From positions 26,475 to 90,474 of the forward strand of contig JANYLH010000008.1 in NCBI GenBank assembly GCA_025357915.1: a stretch of 64,000 nucleotides of DNA. The letters run 5' to 3'. Below are positions 54,498-63,211 of the stretch, piece after piece (position 1 is the stretch's first letter; every line of letters starts with the position of its first letter). Both the position numbers and the translations under genes were made by a program. The stretch comes from Gammaproteobacteria bacterium. GTDB taxonomy: Bacteria; Pseudomonadota; Gammaproteobacteria; Steroidobacterales; Steroidobacteraceae. The notes beneath the pieces were generated by a model. The model saw only the letters and a program-made list of their open reading frames with translations. It made no database searches and had not been told where the DNA came from.

Positions 54498-55024
54498 GTA
54501 GGCAGGCCGTTGCCCTTGTGTTCGACGCGGCCCTGGAGACCGGCGCCTTCGCCCCAGCCGAACTCGACGTGGCCGCGCATGCGGGATCCCGAGGCTACGG
54601 TAATCGTGTCCGCCTTGACATCACCGACGATCACGCCCGAGGCGGTGACATCAACGTGCCGGGCGCCAATATTGCCCGTGAGTTCGCCGCTTACGGTGAC
54701 CGCGGCGGCACGCACTTCGCCGTGGTGCTTCGCGCCCGGCTCGATGCTCAGGTTGCCTTCCACGTTCACGTCGCCCTTGAACTGCCCGGCGATGCGGACA
54801 TGGCCGGTGCCGCTGATCTTGCCCTCGATGGCAAGGCCCGAGGCGATCAGTGACTCCTTCATCTCGGTGCGCGCCACGGGGCGCGACGGCGTGGCTGCGG
54901 GCTCCACCGCGGCGCGGTCGAAGCTGGCACGGGCCGTGCTGTCTGTGGCGGGCTTGGGGTTGATGCTGGTGGGCATTGGCACAGGGGCGGGCGTCGTCGT
55001 CGCAGGTTCTTTCCATAGGGCCAT
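54494..55024 (-). CDS. Bactofilin (polymer-forming cytoskeletal protein)
   Basis: 176 residues. Disordered Pro/Thr-rich N-terminus (1-55), then the bactofilin right-handed beta-helix (about 57-160) with regular Gly/Val spacing (ASGLAIEGKISGTGHVRIAG, GEVRAAAVTVSGELTGNI, ADTITVASGSRMRGHVEFG). Bactofilins polymerise without nucleotide and position wall enzymes, stalks or polar machines. Transcribed ahead of the zinc-ribbon gene and divergent from the histidine kinase. Confidence 0.93.
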   Translation of the reverse strand: MALWKEPATTTPAPVPMPTSINPKPATDSTARASFDRAAVEPAATPSRPVARTEMKESLIASGLAIEGKISGTGHVRIAGQFKGDVNVEGNLSIEPGAKHHGEVRAAAVTVSGELTGNIGARHVDVTASGVIVGDVKADTITVASGSRMRGHVEFGWGEGAGLQGRVEHKGNGLPT

Positions 55025-55176
55025 GGTCGTGCTCCCGAGGGTAGACGGTAAGGGCGATTTACCATACTCGATCCGCCCTACCGCGGCGTACTGTCTTGGT
55101 ACGCCGACAGACCGGGGCGCGCGGCCGATGCCTGCTTATATGCGTTGCTGCTCATCGCGGGTAAACTGTGGCTTGC

Positions 55177-56544
55177 ATGGCCAGTTCAGCCAAAGCCAGA
55201 GGCACGGCGGCACGCCGTCTGCCGCCGTCCCGGGCGAAACGGGCGGTCGCCGCCCGGCCCATGGCGGCGAAGCCGCCGCGCGTCGCAGAGCGCGACCGCC
55301 AGGTGGCCATTGAACGGGCCAAGCTCGAATGGGAAGGCACCGCCGACGCGCTCGCGGGCCTGGTGTGCCTGCTGGGCCGGCACGGCGAGATCATGCGCGC
55401 GAATCGCGTGGTCGAGGACTGGGCGCTGGGCTCGGTGTCGGGGGTGCTCGGCAAGCAGGCCCATACGGTGCTGCACCCGGGGTGTCGCAATACCCGTTGC
55501 AGCCTCGCCGGTTTTCTCAAGCAGGCGCTCAGCGAGATCCGCGCTGGCACGCGCAAGCAGTTTGAGCTGCAGGAGGTAATCGGGGCGCGCTTCCTGCACC
55601 TCACGGTCCGGCCGATGCGCCAGCGCCCGGACACCGAAGCCGAGCAGGGCGACCCGCGCGCGGTGCTGGTGGTCACCGACCTGAGCGCCCTGTACCGCGC
55701 GCAGGATGCGCTCGAGCGGCTCAATTCCAGCCTCGAAGAACGGGTGCGCGCCCGCACCCAGGCGCTCGCTGACGTCAACCGCGACCTGCGCAACGAGATC
55801 ATCCGCCGCGAACAGGCTGAGGTGGCGCTGCGCGTTTCGCGCAATGAGCTGGTGGCGCTGTCCGAGCAGCTGATCGGCGCGCAGGAGGGCGAGCGCAAGC
55901 GCATCGCGCTGGAACTGCACGATTCGGTCGGACAGTCGCTCAGCGCCGTGAAGTACACGCTAGAGCGCGGCATGGAGCTGCTCCGCCAGCCCAGGCTCGG
56001 CGACCCCGCCGCCGTGTTCCAGCTGGCTGTGCGCCGCATCCAGGAATCAGCCGAGAGCATCCGCGCGATCTCGATGAACCTGCGGCCGAAGATCCTCGAT
56101 GATCTGGGCGCCGCGTCCGCACTGCAGTGGTTCTGCCGCGACTTTGCCGAGACCTACCCTTCGCTCACCGTCACCACCGAGCTTGGTGTGCAGGACAGCG
56201 AGGTGCCCGATCGCCTGGCGACAGTGGTGTACCGCAGCGTCCAGGAGCTGCTGAACAATGTGGCCAAGCACGCGGCGGCGAAGTACGTGCTGGTCAAGCT
56301 GTCGATCGAGGACAACACGCTGCTGCTGGCGGTGCGCGACAACGGCGTGGGGCACGACCATGCCACCGCTGATTCGCGTCGCCACGGCTCCGGGCTAAGA
56401 AACCTGCGCGAGCGCGCGCAGATGACCGGCGGGCAGTTCAGTATTGTCCGCCCGCCCGGCCGCGGCACGCTCGCGCAGCTGAGCTGGCGGCTCGACAGCG
56501 CTGACCGGCCGGCGCCGCGGTCGACGGCCAGGGCCGCCCGCTAG
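55177..56544 (+). CDS. Orphan NarL-type sensor histidine kinase with PAS-like sensor
   Basis: 455 residues from ATG 55177; no membrane helix. Order: basic N-terminus, PAS-like domain (about 48-172) containing HPGCRNTRCSLAGFL, coiled coil (about 172-225), HisKA_3 with phospho-acceptor His248 in ERKRIALELHDSVGQSLS, and HATPase_c with SVQELLNNVAKHA, DNGVGHD and GLRNLRERA. The Cys-X4-Cys pair could bind a metal or sense redox. No response regulator is encoded in the window. Convergent with the ExeA-FHA gene; both TAG stops lie in GCTAGC palindromes. Confidence 0.93.
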   Translation: MASSAKARGTAARRLPPSRAKRAVAARPMAAKPPRVAERDRQVAIERAKLEWEGTADALAGLVCLLGRHGEIMRANRVVEDWALGSVSGVLGKQAHTVLHPGCRNTRCSLAGFLKQALSEIRAGTRKQFELQEVIGARFLHLTVRPMRQRPDTEAEQGDPRAVLVVTDLSALYRAQDALERLNSSLEERVRARTQALADVNRDLRNEIIRREQAEVALRVSRNELVALSEQLIGAQEGERKRIALELHDSVGQSLSAVKYTLERGMELLRQPRLGDPAAVFQLAVRRIQESAESIRAISMNLRPKILDDLGAASALQWFCRDFAETYPSLTVTTELGVQDSEVPDRLATVVYRSVQELLNNVAKHAAAKYVLVKLSIEDNTLLLAVRDNGVGHDHATADSRRHGSGLRNLRERAQMTGGQFSIVRPPGRGTLAQLSWRLDSADRPAPRSTARAAR

Positions 56545-56560
56545 CACGGTATTGCCCGGG

Positions 56561-57745
56561 CTAGCCGCCTGCCTTGGACGCGGGCGTTTCGTGGTAGATC
56601 AGCGTGTGATCGCCGATCACGATCTTGTCTTGCGGGAACAGGCGGTGTAACCGCCGGCGGCGGCCGTTGACCAGGATGCCGTTGGTGCTGCCCAGGTCCT
56701 CGACAAAGGTCTGCTCGGCGGTGGTGATCAGGTGGCAGTGCTGGCGGCTCACAAACTGGCTTTCGAGCCGCAGGCCCGCGTCTTCGGCGCGCCCGACCAC
56801 GAGCCGCCCGGGCTTGAGTGTCAGGCGGTACAGCTGGCGGCCGCTGTGCAGCACTTCGAGTTCCGGGGTCACGGATTGCGCCAGGTTGCGCGACGTGCCC
56901 GAGTTCCCCAGGTCCGCCGGCCGCGTGGCCGGTGTGCCACGCGCGGAAAATTCCACCCATTTCAGTTCCTGCACCGCGTCGCGGATTTCAGTGGTACCGA
57001 CGCGCTGCATGTTGTGCGCCTCGGCCAGGGTCATAGCGCTGTCGCACAGGGTATTGATGAGCTGCGGCGTGCCGCCGGTGTAGCGCATGATCTCGCCGAT
57101 CGTGTCCGGGTCGAACAGCGTCCGGCCATTGCTGCCGGCGACATTCAGCCGGTAATCGACATAGCCGGCGAGCTGCGCCTGCGAGAGGCGCGGGAGCCGC
57201 AGGGTGCCCAGGAGTCCGGTGGGCGTACCCAGCGCTTCGAGCGCCGCGAGTGAGTGGGCCAGTTCCGGCGCGCCCGCCAGCACGACCAGCGGGGCGGGCT
57301 GGCGGGCTGCGAAAACCAGCAACTCACGCAGCATGGCGGTCGAGGCGCGGTGCGCCTCGTCAACCAGCACCAGTACGGCGCGGCCCTGGCGGGCCTCTTC
57401 GGCCACGAACTGGGTCAGGCGCGAGGCCGGATCCAGCCCGCCCGCTTCCTGTGGCGGCAGCCGGAACTGTTCGGCCAGGGTCGCTACCAGCTCCTCCGCC
57501 GTCAGGCCGGGTTGTTGCACGCGGGCCACGGCCATCGAGCCCTGGTGTTCGCGGGCAATGGCATGCAGCACGGTGGTCTTGCCGACGCCGGGCTCTCCGA
57601 GCAGGCACAGGATGCCGTGGCCCGCGGTGACCGCCGCCCGCAGCGCATCAAGGGCCGGGCCCGCCTCACTGTCCAGGAACAGGAATTCGGGGTCCGGGCG
57701 GAGCCGGAAAGGCAGTTTCCTGAGCTTGAACCAGTCCGTATACAT
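56561..57745 (-). CDS. ExeA-like AAA ATPase fused to an FHA domain
   Basis: 394 residues. Seen: MYTDWFKLRKLPFRLRPDPEF opening of ExeA/GspA ATPases, Walker A LGEPGVGKTTVL (49-60), Walker B VLVLVDEAH (124-132), sensor region and ARID-like helices to about 265; then an FHA domain (about 300-385) with VVGRAEDAGLRL, SRQHCHL and DLGSTNGILVNG, all phosphothreonine-binding landmarks intact. In Aeromonas ExeA helps insert the secretin through peptidoglycan, with a PG-binding C-terminus that is replaced here by FHA. Divergent from the transglycosylase-gspGFE operon, with a CRP-like site between. Confidence 0.92.
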   Translation of the reverse strand: MYTDWFKLRKLPFRLRPDPEFLFLDSEAGPALDALRAAVTAGHGILCLLGEPGVGKTTVLHAIAREHQGSMAVARVQQPGLTAEELVATLAEQFRLPPQEAGGLDPASRLTQFVAEEARQGRAVLVLVDEAHRASTAMLRELLVFAARQPAPLVVLAGAPELAHSLAALEALGTPTGLLGTLRLPRLSQAQLAGYVDYRLNVAGSNGRTLFDPDTIGEIMRYTGGTPQLINTLCDSAMTLAEAHNMQRVGTTEIRDAVQELKWVEFSARGTPATRPADLGNSGTSRNLAQSVTPELEVLHSGRQLYRLTLKPGRLVVGRAEDAGLRLESQFVSRQHCHLITTAEQTFVEDLGSTNGILVNGRRRRLHRLFPQDKIVIGDHTLIYHETPASKAGG

Positions 57746-57801
57746 GAGTTCCGGAATCCTTCCTCCGGATCATACCCGTAGCGGCCCGGGAGGGCCTAAA
57801 A

Positions 57802-57817
57802 TGTGATGCAAATCACC
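57802..57817. promoter_or_regulatory. CRP/Clp-like binding site
   Basis: TGTGATGCAAATCACC, inside AAATGTGATGCAAATCACCCTTT, close to the CRP consensus TGTGA-N6-TCACA with perfect GTGAT/ATCAC arms. It lies 57 bp from the ExeA-FHA start (centre about 47 bp from the start implied by a minus-strand TATGAT at 57774-57769) and 120 bp before the transglycosylase start. Confidence 0.55.
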
Positions 57818-57936
57818 CTTTTGGCAAGGTAACGTAAAGTGGCACGGCCAGGAATGAGATCTGCCACACACAAGGGCCTGCGGGATACGGAGTTTGCCTA
57901 CCTTGCGGGGGGGGTAGCGTCCCGTAGAGTGGGCGA

Positions 57937-58581
57937 ATGACGAGCCGGGCATTCGCTATGGGGCTGGTTCTGGTGCTGGGCGCGGCTGCGCCCCTGTGCC
58001 GGGCGGACATCTACGCCTATACGGACTCGGGCGGCACCACCCATTTTTCGAACGTTCCCGACGATGCGCGCTACAAGCTGATCGTCCGCGCTCCCGTGGA
58101 GACCCCGGCCGGCGTTCCGGCCGATGCGCGCCGTGCCGCGGCCTGGCTGGCGCGCTCGGTGCAGTTTGATGCCGCCATCGGCCGCGCTGCTGACGCTGCG
58201 AACGTAAGGCCGGAGCTGGTGCGTGCGGTCATCGTGGTGGAATCGGGCTTCAACCCGCGCGCTATTTCCCGCCGCGGGGCCATCGGCCTCATGCAGCTCA
58301 TGCCGTCTACGGCGCGTCGCTACGGCGCCTTCAACGCCTTTGATCCGGAACAGAATATCCTGGCCGGCGCGCATTACCTCGCGGACCTGATCACGCGCTA
58401 CGGAGTCGACAAGCTCGACCTCGTGCTCGCAGCCTACAACGCCGGCGAGAATGCCGTCGCCCGTTACGGCGGCCGCGTCCCTCCTTTCAAGGAAACCCGG
58501 GCCTACGTGCCGAATGTCCTGAAGATGTATCACGCGTTGCGCGCGCAATCGGCCGATGCGGATACGGGAACCGAATCGTGA
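57937..58581 (+). CDS. Lytic transglycosylase with N-terminal DUF4124-like domain
   Basis: 214 residues. Seen: signal peptide (MTSRAFAMGLVLVLGAAAPLC, cut near CRA), a short DUF4124-type segment (DIYAYTDSGGTTHFSNVP), then the SLT fold (about 70-200) with catalytic Glu in VVESGFNPRAIS, GLMQLMPSTARRYG and AAYNAGENAV. It cuts glycan strands without water, opening the wall for a trans-envelope machine. First gene before gspG-gspF-gspE, coupled through a GTGA overlap, so it is probably the dedicated wall enzyme of this system. Confidence 0.94.
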   Translation: MTSRAFAMGLVLVLGAAAPLCRADIYAYTDSGGTTHFSNVPDDARYKLIVRAPVETPAGVPADARRAAAWLARSVQFDAAIGRAADAANVRPELVRAVIVVESGFNPRAISRRGAIGLMQLMPSTARRYGAFNAFDPEQNILAGAHYLADLITRYGVDKLDLVLAAYNAGENAVARYGGRVPPFKETRAYVPNVLKMYHALRAQSADADTGTES

Positions 58582-59012
58582 CGCGAATTCATGCGCAGCA
58601 CGCCGCCAGAGGCAGAGGCTTCACGCTGCTGGAACTCCTCGTGGTGATGGTCATCATCGGGCTGCTGGCCGGATTCGTCGCGCCGCGCTATTTCGCGCAG
58701 GTCGGCAAGTCGCAGGTCAAGACCGCACGCGCGCAGATCGACGCGCTCGACAAGGCCCTCGAACAATACCGCATCGACGTCGGCCACCTGCCCACCAGCG
58801 AGCAGGGGCTGGCGGCGCTGAACACGGCGCCCCAGGGCGAGCAGAACTGGTCGGGCCCGTACCTGAAGAAGGAAGTGCCGCTCGATCCCTGGGGCAACCC
58901 CTACCTTTACGTCGAGCCGGGCACGCATAGCAACGATTTCGACCTGACGTCCTACGGCAAGGATGGCCGCCAGGGCGGCACCGGTGAAGCCGCCGACCTG
59001 GGGAACTGGTAG
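58578..59012 (+). CDS. gspG: Type II secretion major pseudopilin GspG
   Basis: 144 residues from GTG 58578. Seen: type III prepilin signal RGRG|FTLLELLVVMVIIGLL with cleavage after Gly14 and the invariant Glu at +5, then GspG features: YRIDVGHLPTSEQGLAAL, GPYLKKEVPLDPWGNPYLY and the calcium-site region HSNDFDLTSYGKDGRQGG. Builds the periplasmic pseudopilus. No other pseudopilins (GspH-K) or a prepilin peptidase are in the window. Confidence 0.97.
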   Translation: MTRIHAQHAARGRGFTLLELLVVMVIIGLLAGFVAPRYFAQVGKSQVKTARAQIDALDKALEQYRIDVGHLPTSEQGLAALNTAPQGEQNWSGPYLKKEVPLDPWGNPYLYVEPGTHSNDFDLTSYGKDGRQGGTGEAADLGNW

Positions 59013-59015
59013 GCC

Positions 59016-60200
59016 ATGCGCTTCAGGGTCAAAGCCATGGGCGCCGGGCACGATGTGATGTCGTACGTGCTCGATGCCGCCGATGAATCGGATGCGCGCC
59101 GCCAGGTGGCTGGCGCCGGCCTCGCTTTCATTTCCATTGCCCGCGAGCGGAGCCTGAACTTCGGGAGCCGTTCGACGCGCATGCCGCTGGTGACCTTCAG
59201 CCAGGAGCTGGTCGCGCTCCTCGATGCGGGCCTGTCACTGGTCGAATCGATCGAGACGCTGGGGGAAAAAGAAGCGAGTTTGAGCGTCCGGCGCACGCTC
59301 GATGCGGTACTGGTGCGCTTGCGCGAAGGCCAGACCTTTGGCGCCGCCCTGTCCGAGCACCCGCACAGTTTCCCGACGCTGTACGTCGCGACGGTGCGCG
59401 CCGCCGAGCGGACCGGCGCGCTGCGTGAGGCGCTGACGCGCTACGTCGCCTACCAGCAGCAGGTCGATGTGCTGCGCAAGAGCCTGGTCAACGCCTCGAT
59501 CTATCCGGCCGTGCTGTGCGGGGCCGGACTGCTGGTGGTGGCCTTCCTGATGGGCTACGTGGTGCCGCGCTTCAGCTCCATCTACGAGGACCTCGGCAGC
59601 AACCTGCCGTTCGCCTCGCGCATGCTGATGCAGTGGGGTCAGTTCCTCGACAAGAACGGGTTCCTGGTGCTGGTGGGCACCATTGCAACGGTCGCGGGGC
59701 TCGCCTTCACCTTCACGCGCCCCACTGTGCGTGCGGCGATCGGCCGCCGTATCGCCAGCATCCCCGCGCTCGGGAGCCGGTTGCATATCTACCAGCTCGC
59801 GCGCCTTTACCGCACCGTGGGCATGTTGCAGCGAGGTGGCACCCCCATGGTCACCGCGATGCGCATGTCCGCGGGGCTCTTGTCCGCGAACCTGCGACCC
59901 GCCTTCGCCAACGCCACGCAGGCGGTGCGCGAAGGGCGCTCACTCGGTGATGCGATGGAACAGCACGGGCTCACCACGCCGGTCGCGGCGCGCATGCTGC
60001 GCGTCGGCGAGCGCACCGGCAACATGGGCGAAATGATGGAGCGCATCGCCGGTTTCTACGACGAGGAACTCGCGCGCTGGGTCGGCCTGGTGACACGCCT
60101 GATCGAGCCGGCGCTGATGAGCCTGATCGGCATCATCATCGGCGTCATCGTCGTGCTCATGTATTTTCCCATCTTCGAGCTGGCCGGGAGCATCAAATGA
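59016..60200 (+). CDS. gspF: Type II secretion inner-membrane platform protein GspF
   Basis: 394 residues. Seen: N-terminal residues 1-60, then two T2SSF domains each followed by a membrane region (LVNASIYPAVLCGAGLLVVAFLMGYVVPRF and the closing IGVIVVLMYFPIFELAGSIK), with TFSQELVALLDAGLSL, ERTGALREAL and MLRVGERTGNMGEMM motifs. Couples the GspE ATPase to pseudopilus assembly. ATGA overlap with gspE. Confidence 0.96.
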   Translation: MRFRVKAMGAGHDVMSYVLDAADESDARRQVAGAGLAFISIARERSLNFGSRSTRMPLVTFSQELVALLDAGLSLVESIETLGEKEASLSVRRTLDAVLVRLREGQTFGAALSEHPHSFPTLYVATVRAAERTGALREALTRYVAYQQQVDVLRKSLVNASIYPAVLCGAGLLVVAFLMGYVVPRFSSIYEDLGSNLPFASRMLMQWGQFLDKNGFLVLVGTIATVAGLAFTFTRPTVRAAIGRRIASIPALGSRLHIYQLARLYRTVGMLQRGGTPMVTAMRMSAGLLSANLRPAFANATQAVREGRSLGDAMEQHGLTTPVAARMLRVGERTGNMGEMMERIAGFYDEELARWVGLVTRLIEPALMSLIGIIIGVIVVLMYFPIFELAGSIK

Positions 60201-61888
60201 GCGCGGCTGTCGACAACTCCAATATGTTCGGGCTCGACGAGACGCTGCTGACCGCGGCGGTCACCGAAACCCAGACCAGCGGGCGCTCGACACTTGAGTA
60301 CCTCGAGGAACGCTCAGGGCTCGGGCCGGTAGAACTCACTTCGGCGCTGGCCCGCGCGCTCGACTACCGCGTGCTGACGCGCAACGACCTGGCGCGGCTC
60401 GAACCGGCCTTCGACCTGTTGCCGCCCGCCGAGGCGACGCGCCGCACCTGCCTGCTGGCACGCAGCGGCAAGAAGCTGCTCGCGGTGATTGCCGACCCCT
60501 TCGATGCCGGCACGCGCAGCTGGCTCGAGGTGCGCGTGCCCCAGACGCTCGAATGGGTGCTGGCGCCGCGCGCCGAAATCGCCAGCTACATCGCCCGCCA
60601 CGAGCAAGGGCTCCGCGCGCTCGATGCTGCGGTGGTCGGCAATACTTCGGAAGGTTCGTCCAACGGCTCGGTCGACAATCTCTCGCTCGCCTCCATCAGC
60701 CAGGATTCGAGCCCGATCGTCAAGCTGGTCCATTCGACTCTGTATGACGCACTGCGAGCCGGTGCCAGCGACGTTCATCTGGAGACGCTGGCCAACGGTC
60801 TGGTCGTGCGCTACCGGATTGATGGAGTGCTGGTGCAGATGGCCTCGGTGACTGGTGGCGAGGTCTCCGAGCAGGTGATCTCCCGCATCAAGGTCATGGC
60901 CGAACTCGACATCTCCGAGCGCCGTGTGCCCCAGGACGGCCGCTTCAAGGTCGCCATTGACGGCCGCGCCATCGATTTCCGTGTCTCGATCATCCCCAGC
61001 GTGTTTGGCGAGGACGCGGTGCTGCGTATCCTCGACAAGCAGTCGCTCACCGAGAAGGTGCACGGCCTGACGCTCGATTCCCTGGGGTTCGATTCCGAAA
61101 CGGTGAGCCAGCTGCGGCGCCTCGCCAGCCTGCCGTACGGCATGCTGCTGGTCACGGGTCCTACCGGAAGCGGCAAGACCACGACGCTGTACGCGGCCAT
61201 ATCCGAAACACAAACGGGTCACGACAAGATCGTCACGATCGAAGACCCGGTCGAATACCAGCTGCCAGGGGTATTGCAAATCCCGGTCAATGAGAAGAAA
61301 GGCCTGACCTTCGCGCGGGGTTTGCGTTCTATTTTGCGTCACGATCCGGACAAGATCATGGTCGGTGAAATCCGTGACCCGGAGACCGCCCAGATCGCGA
61401 TCCAGTCGGCCCTCACGGGCCACCTGGTGTTCACCACCGTGCACGCCAACAACGTGTTCGACGTCATGGGACGCTTCGTGCACATGGGCGTCGACACCTA
61501 CAGTTTCGTGGCAGCGTTGAGCGGCATTCTCGCCCAACGCCTGGTGCGCGTGGTCTGCGAGCAGTGCGCCGATTCCTACACGCCCTCGCGGCGACTGCTT
61601 GAGGAGTCGCAATTGCAGATTGCTGCGCATGCGGCCTACGAATTCAGGGTAGGCCGCGGCTGCAAGCACTGCCGCGGCACCGGCTACAAGGGCCGCAAGG
61701 CAGTCGGCGAACTGCTGGTGCTCAACGACGAGATCCGCGAGGCGATCATCGCCCGCGCCCCGGTCCGCCAGCTCAAAGAGCTCGCCGCCCGCGCCGGCAT
61801 CCGCCTGATCCGCGAATCGGCGCTTGAACTCGTGCGCCGTGGCGAGACCACGCTCGAAGAGGTGAATCGTGTCACCACTATGGCGTGA
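60197..61888 (+). CDS. gspE: Type II secretion ATPase GspE/PilB family
   Basis: 563 residues. Seen: N-terminal N1E-type domain, Walker A GPTGSGKTTTLY (321-332), Asp box VTIEDPVEYQLPG, Walker B KIMVGEIRD (387-395), His box GHLVFTTVHANN, and a Cys4 zinc module CEQCADS...CKHCRGTGYKGR. Powers the pseudopilus; the full-length Cys4 motif fits T2SS GspE. The next gene starts 20 bp inside its end. Confidence 0.97.
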   Translation: MSAAVDNSNMFGLDETLLTAAVTETQTSGRSTLEYLEERSGLGPVELTSALARALDYRVLTRNDLARLEPAFDLLPPAEATRRTCLLARSGKKLLAVIADPFDAGTRSWLEVRVPQTLEWVLAPRAEIASYIARHEQGLRALDAAVVGNTSEGSSNGSVDNLSLASISQDSSPIVKLVHSTLYDALRAGASDVHLETLANGLVVRYRIDGVLVQMASVTGGEVSEQVISRIKVMAELDISERRVPQDGRFKVAIDGRAIDFRVSIIPSVFGEDAVLRILDKQSLTEKVHGLTLDSLGFDSETVSQLRRLASLPYGMLLVTGPTGSGKTTTLYAAISETQTGHDKIVTIEDPVEYQLPGVLQIPVNEKKGLTFARGLRSILRHDPDKIMVGEIRDPETAQIAIQSALTGHLVFTTVHANNVFDVMGRFVHMGVDTYSFVAALSGILAQRLVRVVCEQCADSYTPSRRLLEESQLQIAAHAAYEFRVGRGCKHCRGTGYKGRKAVGELLVLNDEIREAIIARAPVRQLKELAARAGIRLIRESALELVRRGETTLEEVNRVTTMA

Positions 61889-62684
61889 TGAAATCGGCAT
61901 CTACGTCTCGCCGCACCGGCTGGCGCTGACGCGCCTTGCGCGCGGTGTCAGCCCCAGGAGCGTGGGGGAGGCGAGCTGGGCCAACGAACTCGACGGCGAC
62001 ACGCACTGGACCGCGGCGCTCAATGCGCTCGAGACGCTGCTGGCCAGACCCGAATGGCAAGGTGCGGTGGCGCGCGTGGTGATCTCCGATCACTGGGTGC
62101 GCTATGCGCTGGTGCCGTTCTCCGCGGCGCTCAGCGGCGCGGCCGAGCGCCTCACCCATGCGCGTCACGTGCTCACGGGCATCTACGGCGAAGTCGTGAG
62201 CCAATGGACTGTGACGCTGGCCGACGCGCGGCCGGGCAGCGCCCAGGTTGCGTGTGCACTGCCAGCAAGTCTGCTCGAGGAATTACAGCTGATACTGACA
62301 CGCCACAAGATCCCGCTGAAATCGCTCCAGCCGCAGCTGGTCTCTGCCTATAACCACTGGCGCACGCAGCTGCCGGACGAGGGCGCCTGGTTCGTGTCCA
62401 TCGAGCAGGGCTCGCTCGCCGCCGCGCGCCTCGGCTCTGGCGGCTGGGACCGCGTACACAGCGTGCGGATCGGTGCCGACTGGGCCGTCGAACTGCGGCG
62501 GCTCCAGACCTTCGGGCGCCTCGCGAACACCCAGGCCCGGGAAGGCCGCGTCTATGTCGATGCGCCGGCCGCGCTCCGTATTGCAGCCGGCCCGGGCGGC
62601 GCCGACCTGGCCTGGCTCGATGACGACAGCGCCGGGGACTCCACCGCCGGCCGGCTTGAATTCATGCGCAGGCACCAGGCATGA
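61869..62684 (+). CDS. PilM/GspL-like cytoplasmic assembly protein (candidate)
   Basis: 271 residues from GTG 61869. No membrane helix. Weak actin-fold pattern: GIYVSPHRLALTRLARG opening, DHWVRYALVPFSAAL (typical of MshI/PilM-like starts), ACALPASLLEELQLILTRH and a later GAWFVSIEQGSLAAARLG strand. Its place between gspE and two single-helix proteins of PilN/PilO type argues for the PilM or GspL N-terminal role, linking the ATPase to the inner-membrane ring. Not confirmed by a clear motif. Confidence 0.65.
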   Translation: MSPLWRDEIGIYVSPHRLALTRLARGVSPRSVGEASWANELDGDTHWTAALNALETLLARPEWQGAVARVVISDHWVRYALVPFSAALSGAAERLTHARHVLTGIYGEVVSQWTVTLADARPGSAQVACALPASLLEELQLILTRHKIPLKSLQPQLVSAYNHWRTQLPDEGAWFVSIEQGSLAAARLGSGGWDRVHSVRIGADWAVELRRLQTFGRLANTQAREGRVYVDAPAALRIAAGPGGADLAWLDDDSAGDSTAGRLEFMRRHQA

Positions 62685-63211
62685 GCGCGCCGCTGCTGCA
62701 ACTTGATTTTGCCGGCAGGCGTTCGCACGGCGGACCGGTGGGAATTGTGGTCGCGGCCGTGGGTGCTTTATGCCTAAGTGGTGTACTAATCCAGCAGCAT
62801 GCGCTGCAAGGACAGCGTCAAGGCCTCGAATTGCGGCGCGAGGCGCTGCTCGGCGCCGCACACCGGGCCCAGAACGTGGAGTCGGTCGCCGGCCTGAGTG
62901 CCCAGACCGCCGAGAAGACGGTGCGCGAACTGGGTACACCCTGGTCACAGCTCCTGGTCGAGCTCGAGAATGCCAGCGGCGACACGGCCGGCAACGTCGC
63001 CGTGCTGGCGATCGAGCCCGACCACGCCAAGCACCGCGTGCGCGTGACCGCGGAAGCGCGCACGCTCGAGCTTGCGATTGCCTACGTACAGCGCCTGCGC
63101 AAGACCGAAGTGCTGCACTACCCAATGCTCGACAACCACGAACTGCGCGCCGACGACAAGGATCACCCGGTGCGCTTCCAGATTTCCGCCGACTGGCGTG
63201 ACGCGACATGA
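62681..63211 (+). CDS. PilN/GspL C-terminal-like inner-membrane protein
   Basis: 176 residues (ATGA overlap with the previous gene). Seen: short cytosolic start LLQLDFAGRRS, one membrane helix (about 20-40), a coiled coil (about 42-75) and a small alpha/beta domain with VAVLAIEPDHAKHRVRVTAEA, the ferredoxin-like pattern of PilN. Would anchor the PilM-like protein and pair with the next gene product. Confidence 0.7.
   Translation: MSAPLLQLDFAGRRSHGGPVGIVVAAVGALCLSGVLIQQHALQGQRQGLELRREALLGAAHRAQNVESVAGLSAQTAEKTVRELGTPWSQLLVELENASGDTAGNVAVLAIEPDHAKHRVRVTAEARTLELAIAYVQRLRKTEVLHYPMLDNHELRADDKDHPVRFQISADWRDAT

Noticed and set aside
56536-56570. Two GCTAGC palindromes as a terminator between the kinase and ExeA genes
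   Set aside because: 6-bp stem with a 14-nt loop and no T-run; the hexamers are simply where both TAG stops fall.
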